DNA from: Pseudomonas sp. KNUC1026
Lineage (GTDB): Bacteria > Pseudomonadota > Gammaproteobacteria > Pseudomonadales > Pseudomonadaceae
Reading direction: 5' to 3'
NCBI RefSeq assembly: GCF_021650705.1
Contig: NZ_CP087138.1
Span: 868,001 to 932,000, forward strand
DNA: 64,000 nucleotides
This document shows, piece by piece, positions 8,406 through 17,105 of this stretch (position 1 is its first letter; every line of letters starts with the position of its first letter). The notes below the pieces were generated by a model. That model was not told the origin of the DNA. It was given only the letters and a program-made list of their open reading frames with translations, and searched no databases. The translations under genes were made by a program, and so were the position numbers.

Positions 8406-9307
8406 AGGCTGGCACCTCGGAAGCGCGCCGCGCTGGCACGGATGAGTGTGGTAAGGGCGAATACGAGGGCGGCGACGATCACGATGGCGCCGCCGGTAGG
8501 CACCGGAATGAAGAACTGCATGGGCGCCAGGATGCCGACCACGCAGGAGAAGGTGGCAATGAGCACCGCACGCGTTACCAGTTGCGGCAACGAGCGGCTG
8601 ATGTTGCGCGCGGCCGCCGCCGGGATCAGCAACAAGGCCTCCACCAGCACCGCGCCGATGATCTTCAGGCACGCCACCGTGACCAGCGTCACGAACACCA
8701 CGAACAGGTATTCCAGGGTGCGCACCCGCACCCCGCGTGCATGGGCAAGGCTGGGGTTGAGGCTGGCCATCAGCATGCCGTTGTACAGCGGCAGCCCCAG
8801 CGCTGCGCACAGGCCGGTGACCACCAGCAGCACGTTCATGTCGGTGTGGTCCACCGCCAGGATCGAACCGAACAGCACCCCCTCCATCACATGGGTGTTG
8901 ATCCTGGCCGAGACGAACAACAGCAGCGACGCCCCCACCGCCAGCGAGATCGACAGGAACACCCCGATCAGCGTGTCGTTGGCCAGCGTCGTGCGGTGCT
9001 GGGTGTACTTGAGCGTCAGCGCGAACAGCACGCAGAAGCCGAACATCGAAAAGTACGGTGAGGTGTAGGACTCGCCCAGCAACACGCCGATGGCCACCCC
9101 GGTCATGGCGGCGTTGCCCACCGACTGGCTGAAGAACGCCATGCGCTTGATCATCACCATCGAGCCGAGGGTGCCCAGCAGCGGGCCGATCAGCAGCGCG
9201 CAGAGCAGCGCGTTGATGACGAACTCGTATTCGAACGGCTGCGGCAGCACGTGGCTGGCCGCCAGGGCCTGCAGGTGATCGCGGACCCAATCGTAGAAGC
9301 TGTTCAT
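8402..9307 (-). CDS. Metal ABC transporter permease (ZnuB/FpvE-like)
   Basis: A 301-residue ABC-3 family permease with about eight hydrophobic segments, starting MNSFYDWVRDHLQ. Family landmarks include IGPLLGTLGSMVMIKRMAFFSQ near the N-terminus and GAVLVEALLLIPAAAARN, the loop that contacts the ATPase, in the C-terminal half. It should form the inner-membrane channel of the operon transporter. Both ends overlap its neighbours by four bases (ATGA), so stoichiometry is kept by coupled translation. Substrate class is manganese, zinc, iron or a chelate. Confidence 0.9.
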   Translation of the reverse strand: MNSFYDWVRDHLQALAASHVLPQPFEYEFVINALLCALLIGPLLGTLGSMVMIKRMAFFSQSVGNAAMTGVAIGVLLGESYTSPYFSMFGFCVLFALTLKYTQHRTTLANDTLIGVFLSISLAVGASLLLFVSARINTHVMEGVLFGSILAVDHTDMNVLLVVTGLCAALGLPLYNGMLMASLNPSLAHARGVRVRTLEYLFVVFVTLVTVACLKIIGAVLVEALLLIPAAAARNISRSLPQLVTRAVLIATFSCVVGILAPMQFFIPVPTGGAIVIVAALVFALTTLIRASAARFRGASL

Positions 9308-10002
9308 GCCGTGGCCTCCAGCGGTTGGGTGACCTGATCGGGGGCACCGTGGTACAGCACGCGCTGGTTGATCACGGTCACGGCGCTGGCCACGCGCTTG
9401 ACCTGTTCCAGGTCGTGGTTGATCCACAGCACCGTGACGCCCTCGGCGTTGAGCTCGGCCACCAGTTGCTCCACCAGCCGCACGCCCGGCTCATCGATGC
9501 CGGCAGTGGGTTCGTCGAGGATCAGCAGGCGCGGCGCCGGGCTGATCGCCTGAGCCAGCAGCACACGCTGGCGCTGGCCGCCGGAGAGGCTGCCGAACGG
9601 TTTGGGCCCGGCGCCGGCCATGCCGGTGCGCGCCAGTGCCTGGGCATTGGCGGCCTTGCTGGCCCGGTTGGCGCCCAGGAACGCCGGCTTGCGCTGGGTG
9701 AGCAGGGCCATCAGGTCGTTCACCGTCATCGGCAGGTTGCGGTCGAAATCCGGCAACTGCGGCACGTAACCCACCGGCCCTGTGGCCGGGCCCTCCAGGC
9801 GAATGCTGCCGCGGTGCGGCATCTGCCCCAGCAGCGCACGCACCAGTGAGGTCTTGCCGCCGCCGTTGGGGCCGACCAGGCAGTGCAGCGCACCGGCCTG
9901 CACGGTGAAACTGACCTGGTCGAGCACGGCGGTGCCGCCCAGTTGCAGCGATACGTTTTCGAAGACGACGGCCGGGCCTTGCATCGGTTGGGCGGCGTTC
10001 AT
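9304..10002 (-). CDS. Metal ABC transporter ATP-binding protein (ZnuC/FpvD-like)
   Basis: A 232-residue ABC ATPase with Walker A GPNGGGKTS, Q-loop within GYVPQLPDF, signature FGSLSGGQRQRVLLAQA, Walker B RLLILDEPTAGID and the switch histidine in WINHDLEQ. These complete motifs indicate an active enzyme that powers the permease encoded just downstream. The start is four bases from the binding-protein stop. Sequence type is the zinc/manganese/siderophore-release group of ABC-3 partners. Confidence 0.93.
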   Translation of the reverse strand: MNAAQPMQGPAVVFENVSLQLGGTAVLDQVSFTVQAGALHCLVGPNGGGKTSLVRALLGQMPHRGSIRLEGPATGPVGYVPQLPDFDRNLPMTVNDLMALLTQRKPAFLGANRASKAANAQALARTGMAGAGPKPFGSLSGGQRQRVLLAQAISPAPRLLILDEPTAGIDEPGVRLVEQLVAELNAEGVTVLWINHDLEQVKRVASAVTVINQRVLYHGAPDQVTQPLEATA

Positions 10003-10934
10003 TGCTGGGTGTACTCCACGGCCTCGGCCAGGGTTTCGAGGTTTTCACGCATGGCCACCTCGAACTCATCGGCGCTGTAGGTATCACCGGTGATGTGCGA
10101 GAGCGTGAACACCTTCACCCCGGTGGCGTCTTCGATGGGCTTGGCCAGGCCCAGCGAGAAGTTCTTCTCGGCGAACAGCACGCGCACGTTGGCTTTCTTG
10201 ATCGCCTCGATGGTGTTGGCCAGCTGCCGTGCGGTGGGCGCCACGCCATGGCGCGGCTCGATGATGGTGCTCACGAACAGGCCGAACTCCTGCATCAGGT
10301 AGTCGTAGCCGGCGTGGGTGGTAGCGCATCGGAACTTGGTCAGGTCCAGCGAGGCGAAGCGGGTCATGAACTCGGCGCGCAGGGCGCGAATGCGCGCCGC
10401 ATAGGCCAGGGCGTTCTGCCGGTAGGCGGCGGCGTTGGGTGGGTCCAGCTCACCCAGGCGGCGGGCGATCTCGAACACCTGCTGGATCGCGGCGGTGGTG
10501 GACACGAACGTGTGCGGGTTGACCACCTTGGCGCCGTCCTGGTCGGCACTGATGGGGATCAGCGCTACCGAAGCGTTGGCGTAGATCAGCGGCAGGCTCT
10601 CGGTGCGGCCGGCGGCCTTGACGATCTGGAAGGCCCACTCGTCGTGGCCGATGCCGTTGACCACCAGCACGTCGATGTTCATCGCCCGGGTGATGTCGTC
10701 GGGTTGCGGCTGGTAGTTGTGCGGGTTGGCGCCGGCCGGGATCAGCGGCACCACCTCGGCACGGTCGCCGACGATGTTGGCCACAAAGCTGTAGTAAGGG
10801 TGCAAGGTAACCCCGACCCTGAGCTTCTTGCCCGCCTCGGGTGCCGGCCCGGCGAGCGCGATCAACGGAATCAACAGTAACAGCGCCAGGCACAGGCGCC
10901 AGGAAAAGCGAGGGTGTTTCGCAGGGGCGTTCAT
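9999..10934 (-). CDS. Metal ABC transporter substrate-binding protein (ZnuA/FpvC-like)
   Basis: A 311-residue cluster A-I binding protein with a signal peptide (LALLLLIPLIALAGPAPEAG). Unlike the second binding protein of this operon it keeps metal-ligand positions: NPHNYQP, NPHTFVST and TTHAGYDYLMQEFGL supply histidines, and an acidic residue lies in the C-terminal helix region. It is therefore a plausible direct metal binder. The order binding protein-ATPase-permease-second binding protein is that of fpvCDEF, where FpvC and FpvF act in periplasmic handling of ferripyoverdine. Start ATG 10934 overlaps the upstream gene by four bases. Confidence 0.88.
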   Translation of the reverse strand: MNAPAKHPRFSWRLCLALLLLIPLIALAGPAPEAGKKLRVGVTLHPYYSFVANIVGDRAEVVPLIPAGANPHNYQPQPDDITRAMNIDVLVVNGIGHDEWAFQIVKAAGRTESLPLIYANASVALIPISADQDGAKVVNPHTFVSTTAAIQQVFEIARRLGELDPPNAAAYRQNALAYAARIRALRAEFMTRFASLDLTKFRCATTHAGYDYLMQEFGLFVSTIIEPRHGVAPTARQLANTIEAIKKANVRVLFAEKNFSLGLAKPIEDATGVKVFTLSHITGDTYSADEFEVAMRENLETLAEAVEYTQQ

Positions 10935-11650
10935 GGTTGTTTTCCTTTTACGCGCTCGACTTCGCTGGCGCCGTCGTAGGGGATGACCTGGCGCCAGCCT
11001 TCGCCGACCAGCGACTCGGGCTTGACGATGTGGGGGTAGGGGGCATTGGCGTCGCGGTGTACCCAGATGGTGGCCTGGTTGGCCCACATCACCCCGGCAT
11101 GGGCATGGCCGATCACCAGCAGGTAGGCGCTCTGGCCGGGCATCTGCCCACCCGAGCCGTAGTACACCGCCGCACCCTGGCCGAGGGTGGCCTTGGCCAC
11201 GCTGTTGGCTGAGGCATCGCTGCCGGGCGCGGTGCCGTCCGGCAGCGTGTGCGCCTGGTGGGTGCCGGGCAGGATCAGCTCCCAGTGCACCTGGCCGTTG
11301 GCCTTCCAGAAGGTGTCGCGGTAGAACGGCGGCAGCAGCATCTTTTGCGCCTGCTCCATCGTCACCCAGCCGCCGGTGTCGTTGTTGTTCCAGATGATCT
11401 CCTCACCCGCCGGCAGCAGGGCGCCGTGGATGGCCTGGTCAACCTTGCCGAGCCCGTCGAAGGAACGCACCTGCCAGCTCAACGGCTCGGGCGGGCCGGG
11501 GTGCTCGGGCCGCAGCAGCAGGTAGCCGGCCAGCGCCGCGATCACCGCCAGGGTGGCCAGCAGCAGCCCCAGCGATTCCCAGCCGCCCGAGGCCGGCGCA
11601 ACCACCCTGGCAGCGCCCTGGCCCTGAGTGCGAAGCGAGGCGCTGGCCAT
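10931..11650 (-). CDS. Single-pass membrane protein, DUF6162-like (FpvK-type position)
   Basis: A 239-residue protein with one N-terminal membrane segment (residues about 26-46, SLGLLLATLAVIAALAGYLLL) and a large, probably periplasmic, domain rich in Trp and His, with GHAHAGVMWANQATIWVH. I believe this is the family called DUF6162, which accompanies metal ABC operons, but that name is from memory. Its place right before the binding protein corresponds to the small inner-membrane genes upstream of fpvC in P. aeruginosa. A role in holding or reducing the imported chelate is inference. Confidence 0.7.
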   Translation of the reverse strand: MASASLRTQGQGAARVVAPASGGWESLGLLLATLAVIAALAGYLLLRPEHPGPPEPLSWQVRSFDGLGKVDQAIHGALLPAGEEIIWNNNDTGGWVTMEQAQKMLLPPFYRDTFWKANGQVHWELILPGTHQAHTLPDGTAPGSDASANSVAKATLGQGAAVYYGSGGQMPGQSAYLLVIGHAHAGVMWANQATIWVHRDANAPYPHIVKPESLVGEGWRQVIPYDGASEVERVKGKQP

Positions 11651-12138
11651 CAGAGGAACGCGATCCAGCGGCCCAGGAACACGATGCTCGCCCACAGCAC
11701 CAGCGAACCGAACCCGGCCATGCGTGCCTGGATAGGGGGCGGCAAGGTGGTGTCCCACTCGGCGATACGGCGGAACGCACCGAGGTGGAAGACGGCCATG
11801 TTCAGGCCTGCCAGCACCAGCACGCCCATCTTGCAGAGGAAGGCAGTGTTCTGCGCGTAGGTGGTGGCATTGGCTGAGAACATCAGCGAGCCGGTGATAA
11901 CGCACAACAGAAACGCCACCCAGGTGAAGGGCAGCAGGTCTTTGATCAGCCGCAGCGCCCCGCGCCGGTGCGCCGCCAGGCCCAGCAGGCGCAGGTCGAC
12001 GATGGCGATGGTGCCGTAGACGACAGCGATGCCGATCACATGCACCGATTCAAGCGTAGGGAAGGCCGCGCCCGATTCGCGGATGAACGTGGCGAAACGG
12101 GTGTCCTGAAGCGCTTGCAGCAAGGGTTGGATATCCAT
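11650..12138 (-). CDS. Four-helix inner-membrane protein, DUF6644-like (copy 1)
   Basis: A 162-residue polytopic protein with about four membrane spans and the pattern ESVHVIGIAVVYGTIAIVDLRLLGL: a histidine in the first helix followed by an R-L/R-L-L motif. It shares this layout, length and ending (V-F-L/C-G-R-W-I-A) with the adjacent gene, so the two are diverged tandem duplicates. Histidine-in-helix pairs could hold haem, as in small cytochrome b proteins, but this is not shown. Its stop and the next ATG share one base. Confidence 0.75.
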   Translation of the reverse strand: MDIQPLLQALQDTRFATFIRESGAAFPTLESVHVIGIAVVYGTIAIVDLRLLGLAAHRRGALRLIKDLLPFTWVAFLLCVITGSLMFSANATTYAQNTAFLCKMGVLVLAGLNMAVFHLGAFRRIAEWDTTLPPPIQARMAGFGSLVLWASIVFLGRWIAFL

Positions 12139-12171
12139 GGCAAATACCTGAAAGCGTTTGATGGGGAAGGC

Positions 12172-12660
12172 TCAGATCGTGTAGGCGATCCAGCGGCCGC
12201 AGAAGATCACCACGCACCACAGGCCGATCGACAGCCAGGCTGCGGCCTTGCCCAGGCCCGGCTCTTCGTCCGCCGGCCCGGCCAGGGCCGGGCGCAACAG
12301 CGGGCGCCGCAGCAGGCGGGTAATGGCGAAGGCGCACACCACCAGGCCCATCTTTATCCAGAAGGTCGAGTTCTTGAGCACCCGGTCAGGCTCGGCGATC
12401 ACCAGCACCAGGCCGGTCAGCAGCAGCACGAGCAGGGCGTTGCGCATCCACGGGTAATAGCGGCGCACCACGCTGCGCAGCGGCTCGTCGGAGGCGAACA
12501 GCCCGGCCAGGCGCAGGTCGGACACCAGCGCCGAGCCGAACAGCACGGTGATGGCGATGATGTGAACGCTCTGCACCGTCGGGATGACCCAGAGCACATC
12601 GCGAATGGCGGTGCTCATCGGTGTTGCGTAAATCCAGGAAATGATCTCTGACGCGGACAT
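12172..12660 (-). CDS. Four-helix inner-membrane protein, DUF6644-like (copy 2)
   Basis: A 162-residue paralogue of its downstream neighbour: VQSVHIIAITVLFGSALVSDLRLAGL aligns with the equivalent first helix there, and the ending FCGRWIAYTI matches. About four membrane spans. Two such proteins side by side may form a heterodimer. It is 33 bases from copy 1 and 21 bases after the alpha/beta hydrolase gene, so it is part of the same transcript. Function unknown. Confidence 0.75.
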   Translation of the reverse strand: MSASEIISWIYATPMSTAIRDVLWVIPTVQSVHIIAITVLFGSALVSDLRLAGLFASDEPLRSVVRRYYPWMRNALLVLLLTGLVLVIAEPDRVLKNSTFWIKMGLVVCAFAITRLLRRPLLRPALAGPADEEPGLGKAAAWLSIGLWCVVIFCGRWIAYTI

Positions 12661-12681
12661 GCGTAATGCTCCCGAATGCGG

Positions 12682-14196
12682 TTAGAAGTCTTTTGGCGTG
12701 GCCACCGGGTGCAGCCGCGCGGCGTCTTCCGGTAACAGGTAGCCCTGCTCGACCGAAACCGCCCTGGCGGCTTCGAACTGCTGCTGGTAGTGGTCGAAAT
12801 CGCCGTAGCGCTGGCGCAGCGCTTCGCGCGAGTAGGGCAGCTTGGTGTCGTACACCAGGCCGCAACCGGTCTCCTGGTCGGTCAGGTAGCTGGCACTGGG
12901 CACCTGCACCCACGGCGGGCGCACACCGCCTACGAGGTTACCGTCGGCGGGGTCGCGCACCGGCTGCCTGCCCTGGCGCTCAAGGCGCGGCGCGCGCGGC
13001 ATCGGCTTGCCGTCGCGCACCCAGCGGTCCATGCCGTCGAGCAGCGCCGCCACCACCATTTGCACCGGCTCGTCGTAGAGCGTCTGGCAGCGCGGGTCAT
13101 CGCCTTTGCCCACGTCGGCGGCAAAGTGCTCGGTGTGCTCGGTGCCAAGGTCGGCCAGGCGCAGGTGCGGCATGCCGGTGACTTCGTAGTAGCGCTGTTG
13201 CGGCTGGTCGGTATCGGCCGGCAATGCGATGCCTTCGAGGATGTCGTGCATCGCCTCGGACTGGCTGAACACCGTCACGAACGGCACGTTGTCGGGCATG
13301 TGCCGAGGCACCCGCAGCACCTCGCCGCCCACCTCGCCGTAGGCCATGCGGCCGGTCATGTAGGCGTCGATCAGCGGCGAGCCGTCGGGCATGCGCCACT
13401 GCTGGTGGCGGCCCTGGTCGAGGTAGTCCATCCACACCTGGGCGGTCACCGCCCAGCTGTCGACGTATACCCGCTTGACCGCAAGGCCTGCCATTGGTCC
13501 CTGTTGCGCCGGGGTCTTGAGCAGCAGCGCCAGCTGCGCGCCGATGCCCTGGGACTGCGGCACGAAGGGGTCCGGGCCATCGCCGCGGGTGAAACGCTCA
13601 GGGTCGTAGTAGCTGCCCAGCGGTGCGTAGCGGGCGTAGTCGAAGCGGCGCATGAACTCGAAGTTCACGATCTTGCCGTACTGGGCGATCTGGTCGGCTT
13701 CTTCTTGCGGGGTGGGCGAGATGAACTTGGGGTCCACCTTCGGCTGGTTCATGTTCAGCGTGTAGCCCACGTAGGCATAGCCGTGGCTGAGCAGGTAATC
13801 GCGGGTGAGGATCCAGCCGGCAGCGCGCTCGCCGAACCAGCTGAACGGCTCGATCACCACCGTGCCGTTGAAGCGCGCAGGGTCTGCCGGGCGGCGCACC
13901 AGAATGCGCGTGGTGTAAGGGGCGTCCAGCAGGTTCTGGCCCGAGGCGTTGATGGCCGGCGCCACCCCTTGCAGGTAGAACTCCTGCTCTACGTAGCCGT
14001 AGTGGGCCAGGTCGCTGTACTCGGTGCCCTGGCGCAGCGCCGACGACAGCGGCAACTGGCCTGACGCGGGCACGGCCACGGCCGTGGGCATGCGCGGTAC
14101 CTGCGGGGCGGCATGCAGCGGCAGGGCCGAGCACAGCAGCGCGAAGTACAGCGTCGGGCGCAAAACGCCTTTTCTTGTTGTTGTAAGGCTTGGCAT
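12682..14196 (-). CDS. Secreted alpha/beta hydrolase domain protein (Abhydrolase_10-like)
   Basis: A 504-residue exported protein with a signal peptide ending LPLHA. The body fits the alpha/beta hydrolase domain-containing family often labelled Abhydrolase_10: RFNGTVVIEPFSWFGER, a switched Y-D-S-W-A-V-T strand-turn in place of the usual nucleophile elbow (VDSWAVTAQVWMDYL), and a C-terminal GMPHLRLAD histidine segment. I do not see a textbook G-x-S-x-G, so the nucleophile is unsure. It is presumably periplasmic or outer-membrane associated and might cleave an ester in a ligand imported by this operon. Confidence 0.72.
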   Translation of the reverse strand: MPSLTTTRKGVLRPTLYFALLCSALPLHAAPQVPRMPTAVAVPASGQLPLSSALRQGTEYSDLAHYGYVEQEFYLQGVAPAINASGQNLLDAPYTTRILVRRPADPARFNGTVVIEPFSWFGERAAGWILTRDYLLSHGYAYVGYTLNMNQPKVDPKFISPTPQEEADQIAQYGKIVNFEFMRRFDYARYAPLGSYYDPERFTRGDGPDPFVPQSQGIGAQLALLLKTPAQQGPMAGLAVKRVYVDSWAVTAQVWMDYLDQGRHQQWRMPDGSPLIDAYMTGRMAYGEVGGEVLRVPRHMPDNVPFVTVFSQSEAMHDILEGIALPADTDQPQQRYYEVTGMPHLRLADLGTEHTEHFAADVGKGDDPRCQTLYDEPVQMVVAALLDGMDRWVRDGKPMPRAPRLERQGRQPVRDPADGNLVGGVRPPWVQVPSASYLTDQETGCGLVYDTKLPYSREALRQRYGDFDHYQQQFEAARAVSVEQGYLLPEDAARLHPVATPKDF

Positions 14197-14231
14197 CCGA
14201 TCACCTTCATGGGTTCGCAGTTACAGGTACG

Positions 14232-15014
14232 TCACTCGTGGCTGAGGCTCGCCTTGCCCTCGCTGTCGATCACGATCTGGTTGTTCTCGCAGACGTATTC
14301 CTGGATGGCGTAGTTGGAGCGTTTGTAGTCGAAGGTGAAGCGATAGGGCTTCTCCAGCACCACCGGGTCTTCGATCACCACCTGGTCTTCGAGGTGGTCC
14401 GGGCCTTTGAGGCGGATACGTTCGGTGATCTTCATCTGCTCGCTGTGGGGGGCGTCGTAGAAGGCCACGTCGGTGCGCACCCGCTGGGTTTCCACTACCA
14501 GCGTGTCGCCTTCCCAGTGGCCGCGGGAGTGGCCCTGGTAGGCCGGGTTGAGCTTGTTCAGCGGCGGCATCGGCTGGTCGAGGATGATCCGCCGCACCTG
14601 CTGCAGGTATTCGCCCAGCACCACGACCTGCTTGTCGTCATGGATGATCTGCAGCGGGAACAGGCCGGCCATCAAGGTCGGCATGCCCTCGGGCAGGCAG
14701 CGTGAGCTGGTGGTGGCGATGGGGGTGCCGGCTTCGTTGGCGGCGGCTTCCTTTTTCTTCAGCGCGGCGAACTGCTCGGCGTAGGGCGCCTTCAGCGGCA
14801 TCGGCCCGCCGGGGAACACCGGGTCGTCGGGGTTCTCGCCGAACCAGTCGTCCGGGGTGCGTTCCCAGGTGCCGCTGATGTCGGGGCGAGCGGCAGCGCT
14901 GTGCTTGTCGCTGGGCGCCTTCGGCGCGGTGGCGGCGCTGGCTGACGAGGCAGCGGCGGCCAGGGCCACGCCCAGGCACAACGCTGCCGTACTCAAGGTG
15001 CGGATCGGTTTCAT
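14232..15014 (-). CDS. Exported protein of unknown function with DISGTW motif
   Basis: A 260-residue protein with a signal peptide (about residues 1-27, ending ASA) and the segment RPDISGTWERTPDDWFG. Proteins with a D-I-S-G-x-W strand after the signal peptide, followed by a lipocalin-like beta repeat (HWEGDTLVVETQRV), are common beside Abhydrolase_10 and DUF6152 genes in Gram-negative bacteria, but no function is known to me. Start ATG 15014 was chosen for the signal peptide; the open frame extends upstream without one. It is the second gene of the operon. Confidence 0.7.
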   Translation of the reverse strand: MKPIRTLSTAALCLGVALAAAASSASAATAPKAPSDKHSAAARPDISGTWERTPDDWFGENPDDPVFPGGPMPLKAPYAEQFAALKKKEAAANEAGTPIATTSSRCLPEGMPTLMAGLFPLQIIHDDKQVVVLGEYLQQVRRIILDQPMPPLNKLNPAYQGHSRGHWEGDTLVVETQRVRTDVAFYDAPHSEQMKITERIRLKGPDHLEDQVVIEDPVVLEKPYRFTFDYKRSNYAIQEYVCENNQIVIDSEGKASLSHE

Positions 15015-15085
15015 GGATACGTCTCCAGGCTGCGGGCGGTTCAGTGGCGCATGGTGCGTTGGTAAAAGCGGGCAGGCGGTGTGGC

Positions 15086-15478
15086 TCAACCGCCGCCGGT
15101 CAGCACCACATCACCCATCTTGATCTCCACCAGCAGCCCGCCGGGGTCACCGTTCTTCAGCGGCTTGTAGGAGACCTCGGCCTCGGCGCCTTCCTTGATC
15201 GAATCGGCGGTCCAGCCGGCGCGTTGCAGTGCGTTGACGCTGCCGGTCTCGATCTTGTAGCGCTGCTCGGGTGGGCCGGGGCTGTCGATGTAGATCGTCA
15301 CGTGCGGGTTGGTCCAGGCGTAGCGCTGCACAGTGCCTTTGATGGTCAGCGTCTGGGTCTGGTCGAACAGAGCGAAGGAGTGGTGCGCCGATGCGGCGAG
15401 GGGGAGCGTGGTGCAGGCCGCAACGGCGAGCCAGCCAAGGCCTCGACGCACTGCATGGCGGGAAGACGGAAGGGTCAT
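15086..15478 (-). CDS. DUF6152-like secreted protein
   Basis: A 130-residue exported protein matching the DUF6152 pattern: signal peptide ending ASA, mature start HHSFALFDQTQTL, then GTVQRYAWTNPHVTIYI. The mature N-terminal double histidine is a possible metal site. Families of this type are small beta-barrel/OB-like periplasmic proteins of unknown function. It is the first gene of the minus-strand operon, and the divergent beta-barrel gene begins 231 bases away. The very long open frame that continues upstream on this strand is antisense to the barrel gene and is not the real start. Confidence 0.78.
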   Translation of the reverse strand: MTLPSSRHAVRRGLGWLAVAACTTLPLAASAHHSFALFDQTQTLTIKGTVQRYAWTNPHVTIYIDSPGPPEQRYKIETGSVNALQRAGWTADSIKEGAEAEVSYKPLKNGDPGGLLVEIKMGDVVLTGGG

Positions 15479-15709
15479 TACGGTGGCCTCGGTGTTCTTA
15501 TGCGTTCTTATGGCCAAAGCATACGGGCAAGGCTGTTGTGGGGCGGTAGCCCGAAATGGCAATGGTTGATGTGCCAGATCGTGCGCCTGAATGAACAAAA
15601 ACAGTGCGCGAAAACCCCTGCCACCGTTGCTGATTTGGGTTAGCGCATCGCTTGGCTGTGCCGGAACACTCCAGGCTGGCTCGATAACTATAAAAACAGG
15701 AGAAAACCC

Positions 15710-17050
15710 ATGCGCAGCCCCCGCCACATCCCTTTGCTTTCGTTGGCCGCTCTGTGCTCGCTGGCATCGCAGGCACCGGCCTACACGCTCTACAGCGAGG
15801 GTGAAGGCAGCACCGTGTTCAACGCCGACCTCTGGGCCGGCTATGGCGCGTTCGGCACCCAGCAGAACTACATCGTCAGCCCCGACGCGCCCGCCGGCAA
15901 AATGCGCTGGCAGGAGGGCTTCGCCAAATATGGCTTCAGCGGGCACACCGACAAGCTTGGCGCAGGCTCGGTCTACGGCGCTTTCAACCTGATCAGCACC
16001 GGCACCTGGGGCGACGGCGATGCTGGCGGCATCACCACGGGCGACGAGCGCAGAACCTCGGTGGAGGATGCGTTCCTCGGCTGGAAGTCCGGCGACCTGT
16101 TCCCGGCGCTGGGCCAGGACGGGGTGGACTTTTCCATGGGCCGGCAACTGGTGACGGTGGGCGAGGGCTTTCTGGTCACCGACGACGGCTTCAACCCCGG
16201 CAAAGGCTTCAACCCCGCCGAAGGCATGCCCGCAGGCCATTTCGACCGTGGCGGCGCGTTCTACCTCGGCCAGCGGCTGGCGTTCGGCAACACCGCGGTG
16301 TTGAAGCTGGGCGGCAGCGACGGGCTGCACGGCAGTGTGCTGTGGCTTAAATCCGGCAACCCGGGGCAATCCAAGACCGAGGTGGCCGGCGGCACCCTGG
16401 ACTACACCACCGCCTACGGCACGGTCGGGGCTACCTACCTGCACGGGCTGGACGTCGACAAACGCTACGCCTTCGCCGATCGCCTCGAACGCAAGGGCAT
16501 GAACGTCTACAGCCTGCGCGGGCAAGGCAACGCCGGCATCGAGAACGCCGACTTCGCCATCGAGTTCGCCCGCCAGGAAAAGTCTTCAGGTTCGCAGCGC
16601 GCCATGTACTTCGATGCCGGCTACACCTTCACCGACGTCGCCTGGCAGCCCACCGTCAGCTACCGCTATTCGCGCTATTCCGAAGGCTGGGACTTCCTCT
16701 TCCAGGGCGGCTTTCGCAAGCGTTTCCAGGGTGAAGTGGCGGCCAACTACGCAGGCTCGGTGACCTCCAACATGTCCATCAATGACGTGCTGTTCTCGGT
16801 CAAGCCCACCGAAACCCTGACCCTCAACGCCATGGCCTTCGACTACCACCAGATGTCGCGGCGCAGCGAGCTGGACGTGAGCGCCCGTGAGGTGGACCTG
16901 TTTCTGGATTGGGCGGTGACCGACAACATCACGCTTTCGCCGCTGCTGGGCTTCTACAAGCCGGACAAGTGGCAGGGCAATGGTGGCCTGCAAAGCAACA
17001 ATGCCTCGACCAACACGTACTTCCAATTCATCGTGTGGGCGACTTACTGA
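15710..17050 (+). CDS. Outer-membrane beta-barrel protein (porin / alginate-export-like)
   Basis: A 446-residue protein with a signal peptide cleaved near APAYT and many amphipathic strands with aromatic girdles (VDFSMGRQLV, GGAFYLGQRLAFG, WQPTVSYRYSRYSEGWD). It ends FIVWATY, with the terminal aromatic residue typical of BAM substrates. The general type is a specific porin of the alginate-export / OprD-like size class. It has an ACAGGAGA ribosome site. Because it is divergent from the metal-chelate operon across a 231-base shared region, it may be the outer-membrane entry for that system, which is inference. Confidence 0.8.
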   Translation: MRSPRHIPLLSLAALCSLASQAPAYTLYSEGEGSTVFNADLWAGYGAFGTQQNYIVSPDAPAGKMRWQEGFAKYGFSGHTDKLGAGSVYGAFNLISTGTWGDGDAGGITTGDERRTSVEDAFLGWKSGDLFPALGQDGVDFSMGRQLVTVGEGFLVTDDGFNPGKGFNPAEGMPAGHFDRGGAFYLGQRLAFGNTAVLKLGGSDGLHGSVLWLKSGNPGQSKTEVAGGTLDYTTAYGTVGATYLHGLDVDKRYAFADRLERKGMNVYSLRGQGNAGIENADFAIEFARQEKSSGSQRAMYFDAGYTFTDVAWQPTVSYRYSRYSEGWDFLFQGGFRKRFQGEVAANYAGSVTSNMSINDVLFSVKPTETLTLNAMAFDYHQMSRRSELDVSAREVDLFLDWAVTDNITLSPLLGFYKPDKWQGNGGLQSNNASTNTYFQFIVWATY

Positions 17051-17067
17051 GGCGATCACAAAGACGG

Positions 17068-17090
17068 GGCGAGGGCGCAAGGCCCTCGCC
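17068..17090. terminator. Bidirectional hairpin between porin and cytochrome b561
   Basis: GGCGAGGGC-GCAAG-GCCCTCGCC is a perfect 9-bp stem lying in the 55-base gap between two converging genes, so it can serve both strands. There is no strong T tract on either side. Confidence 0.65.
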
Positions 17091-17105
17091 GCCGGGAGAA
17101 GGGAT

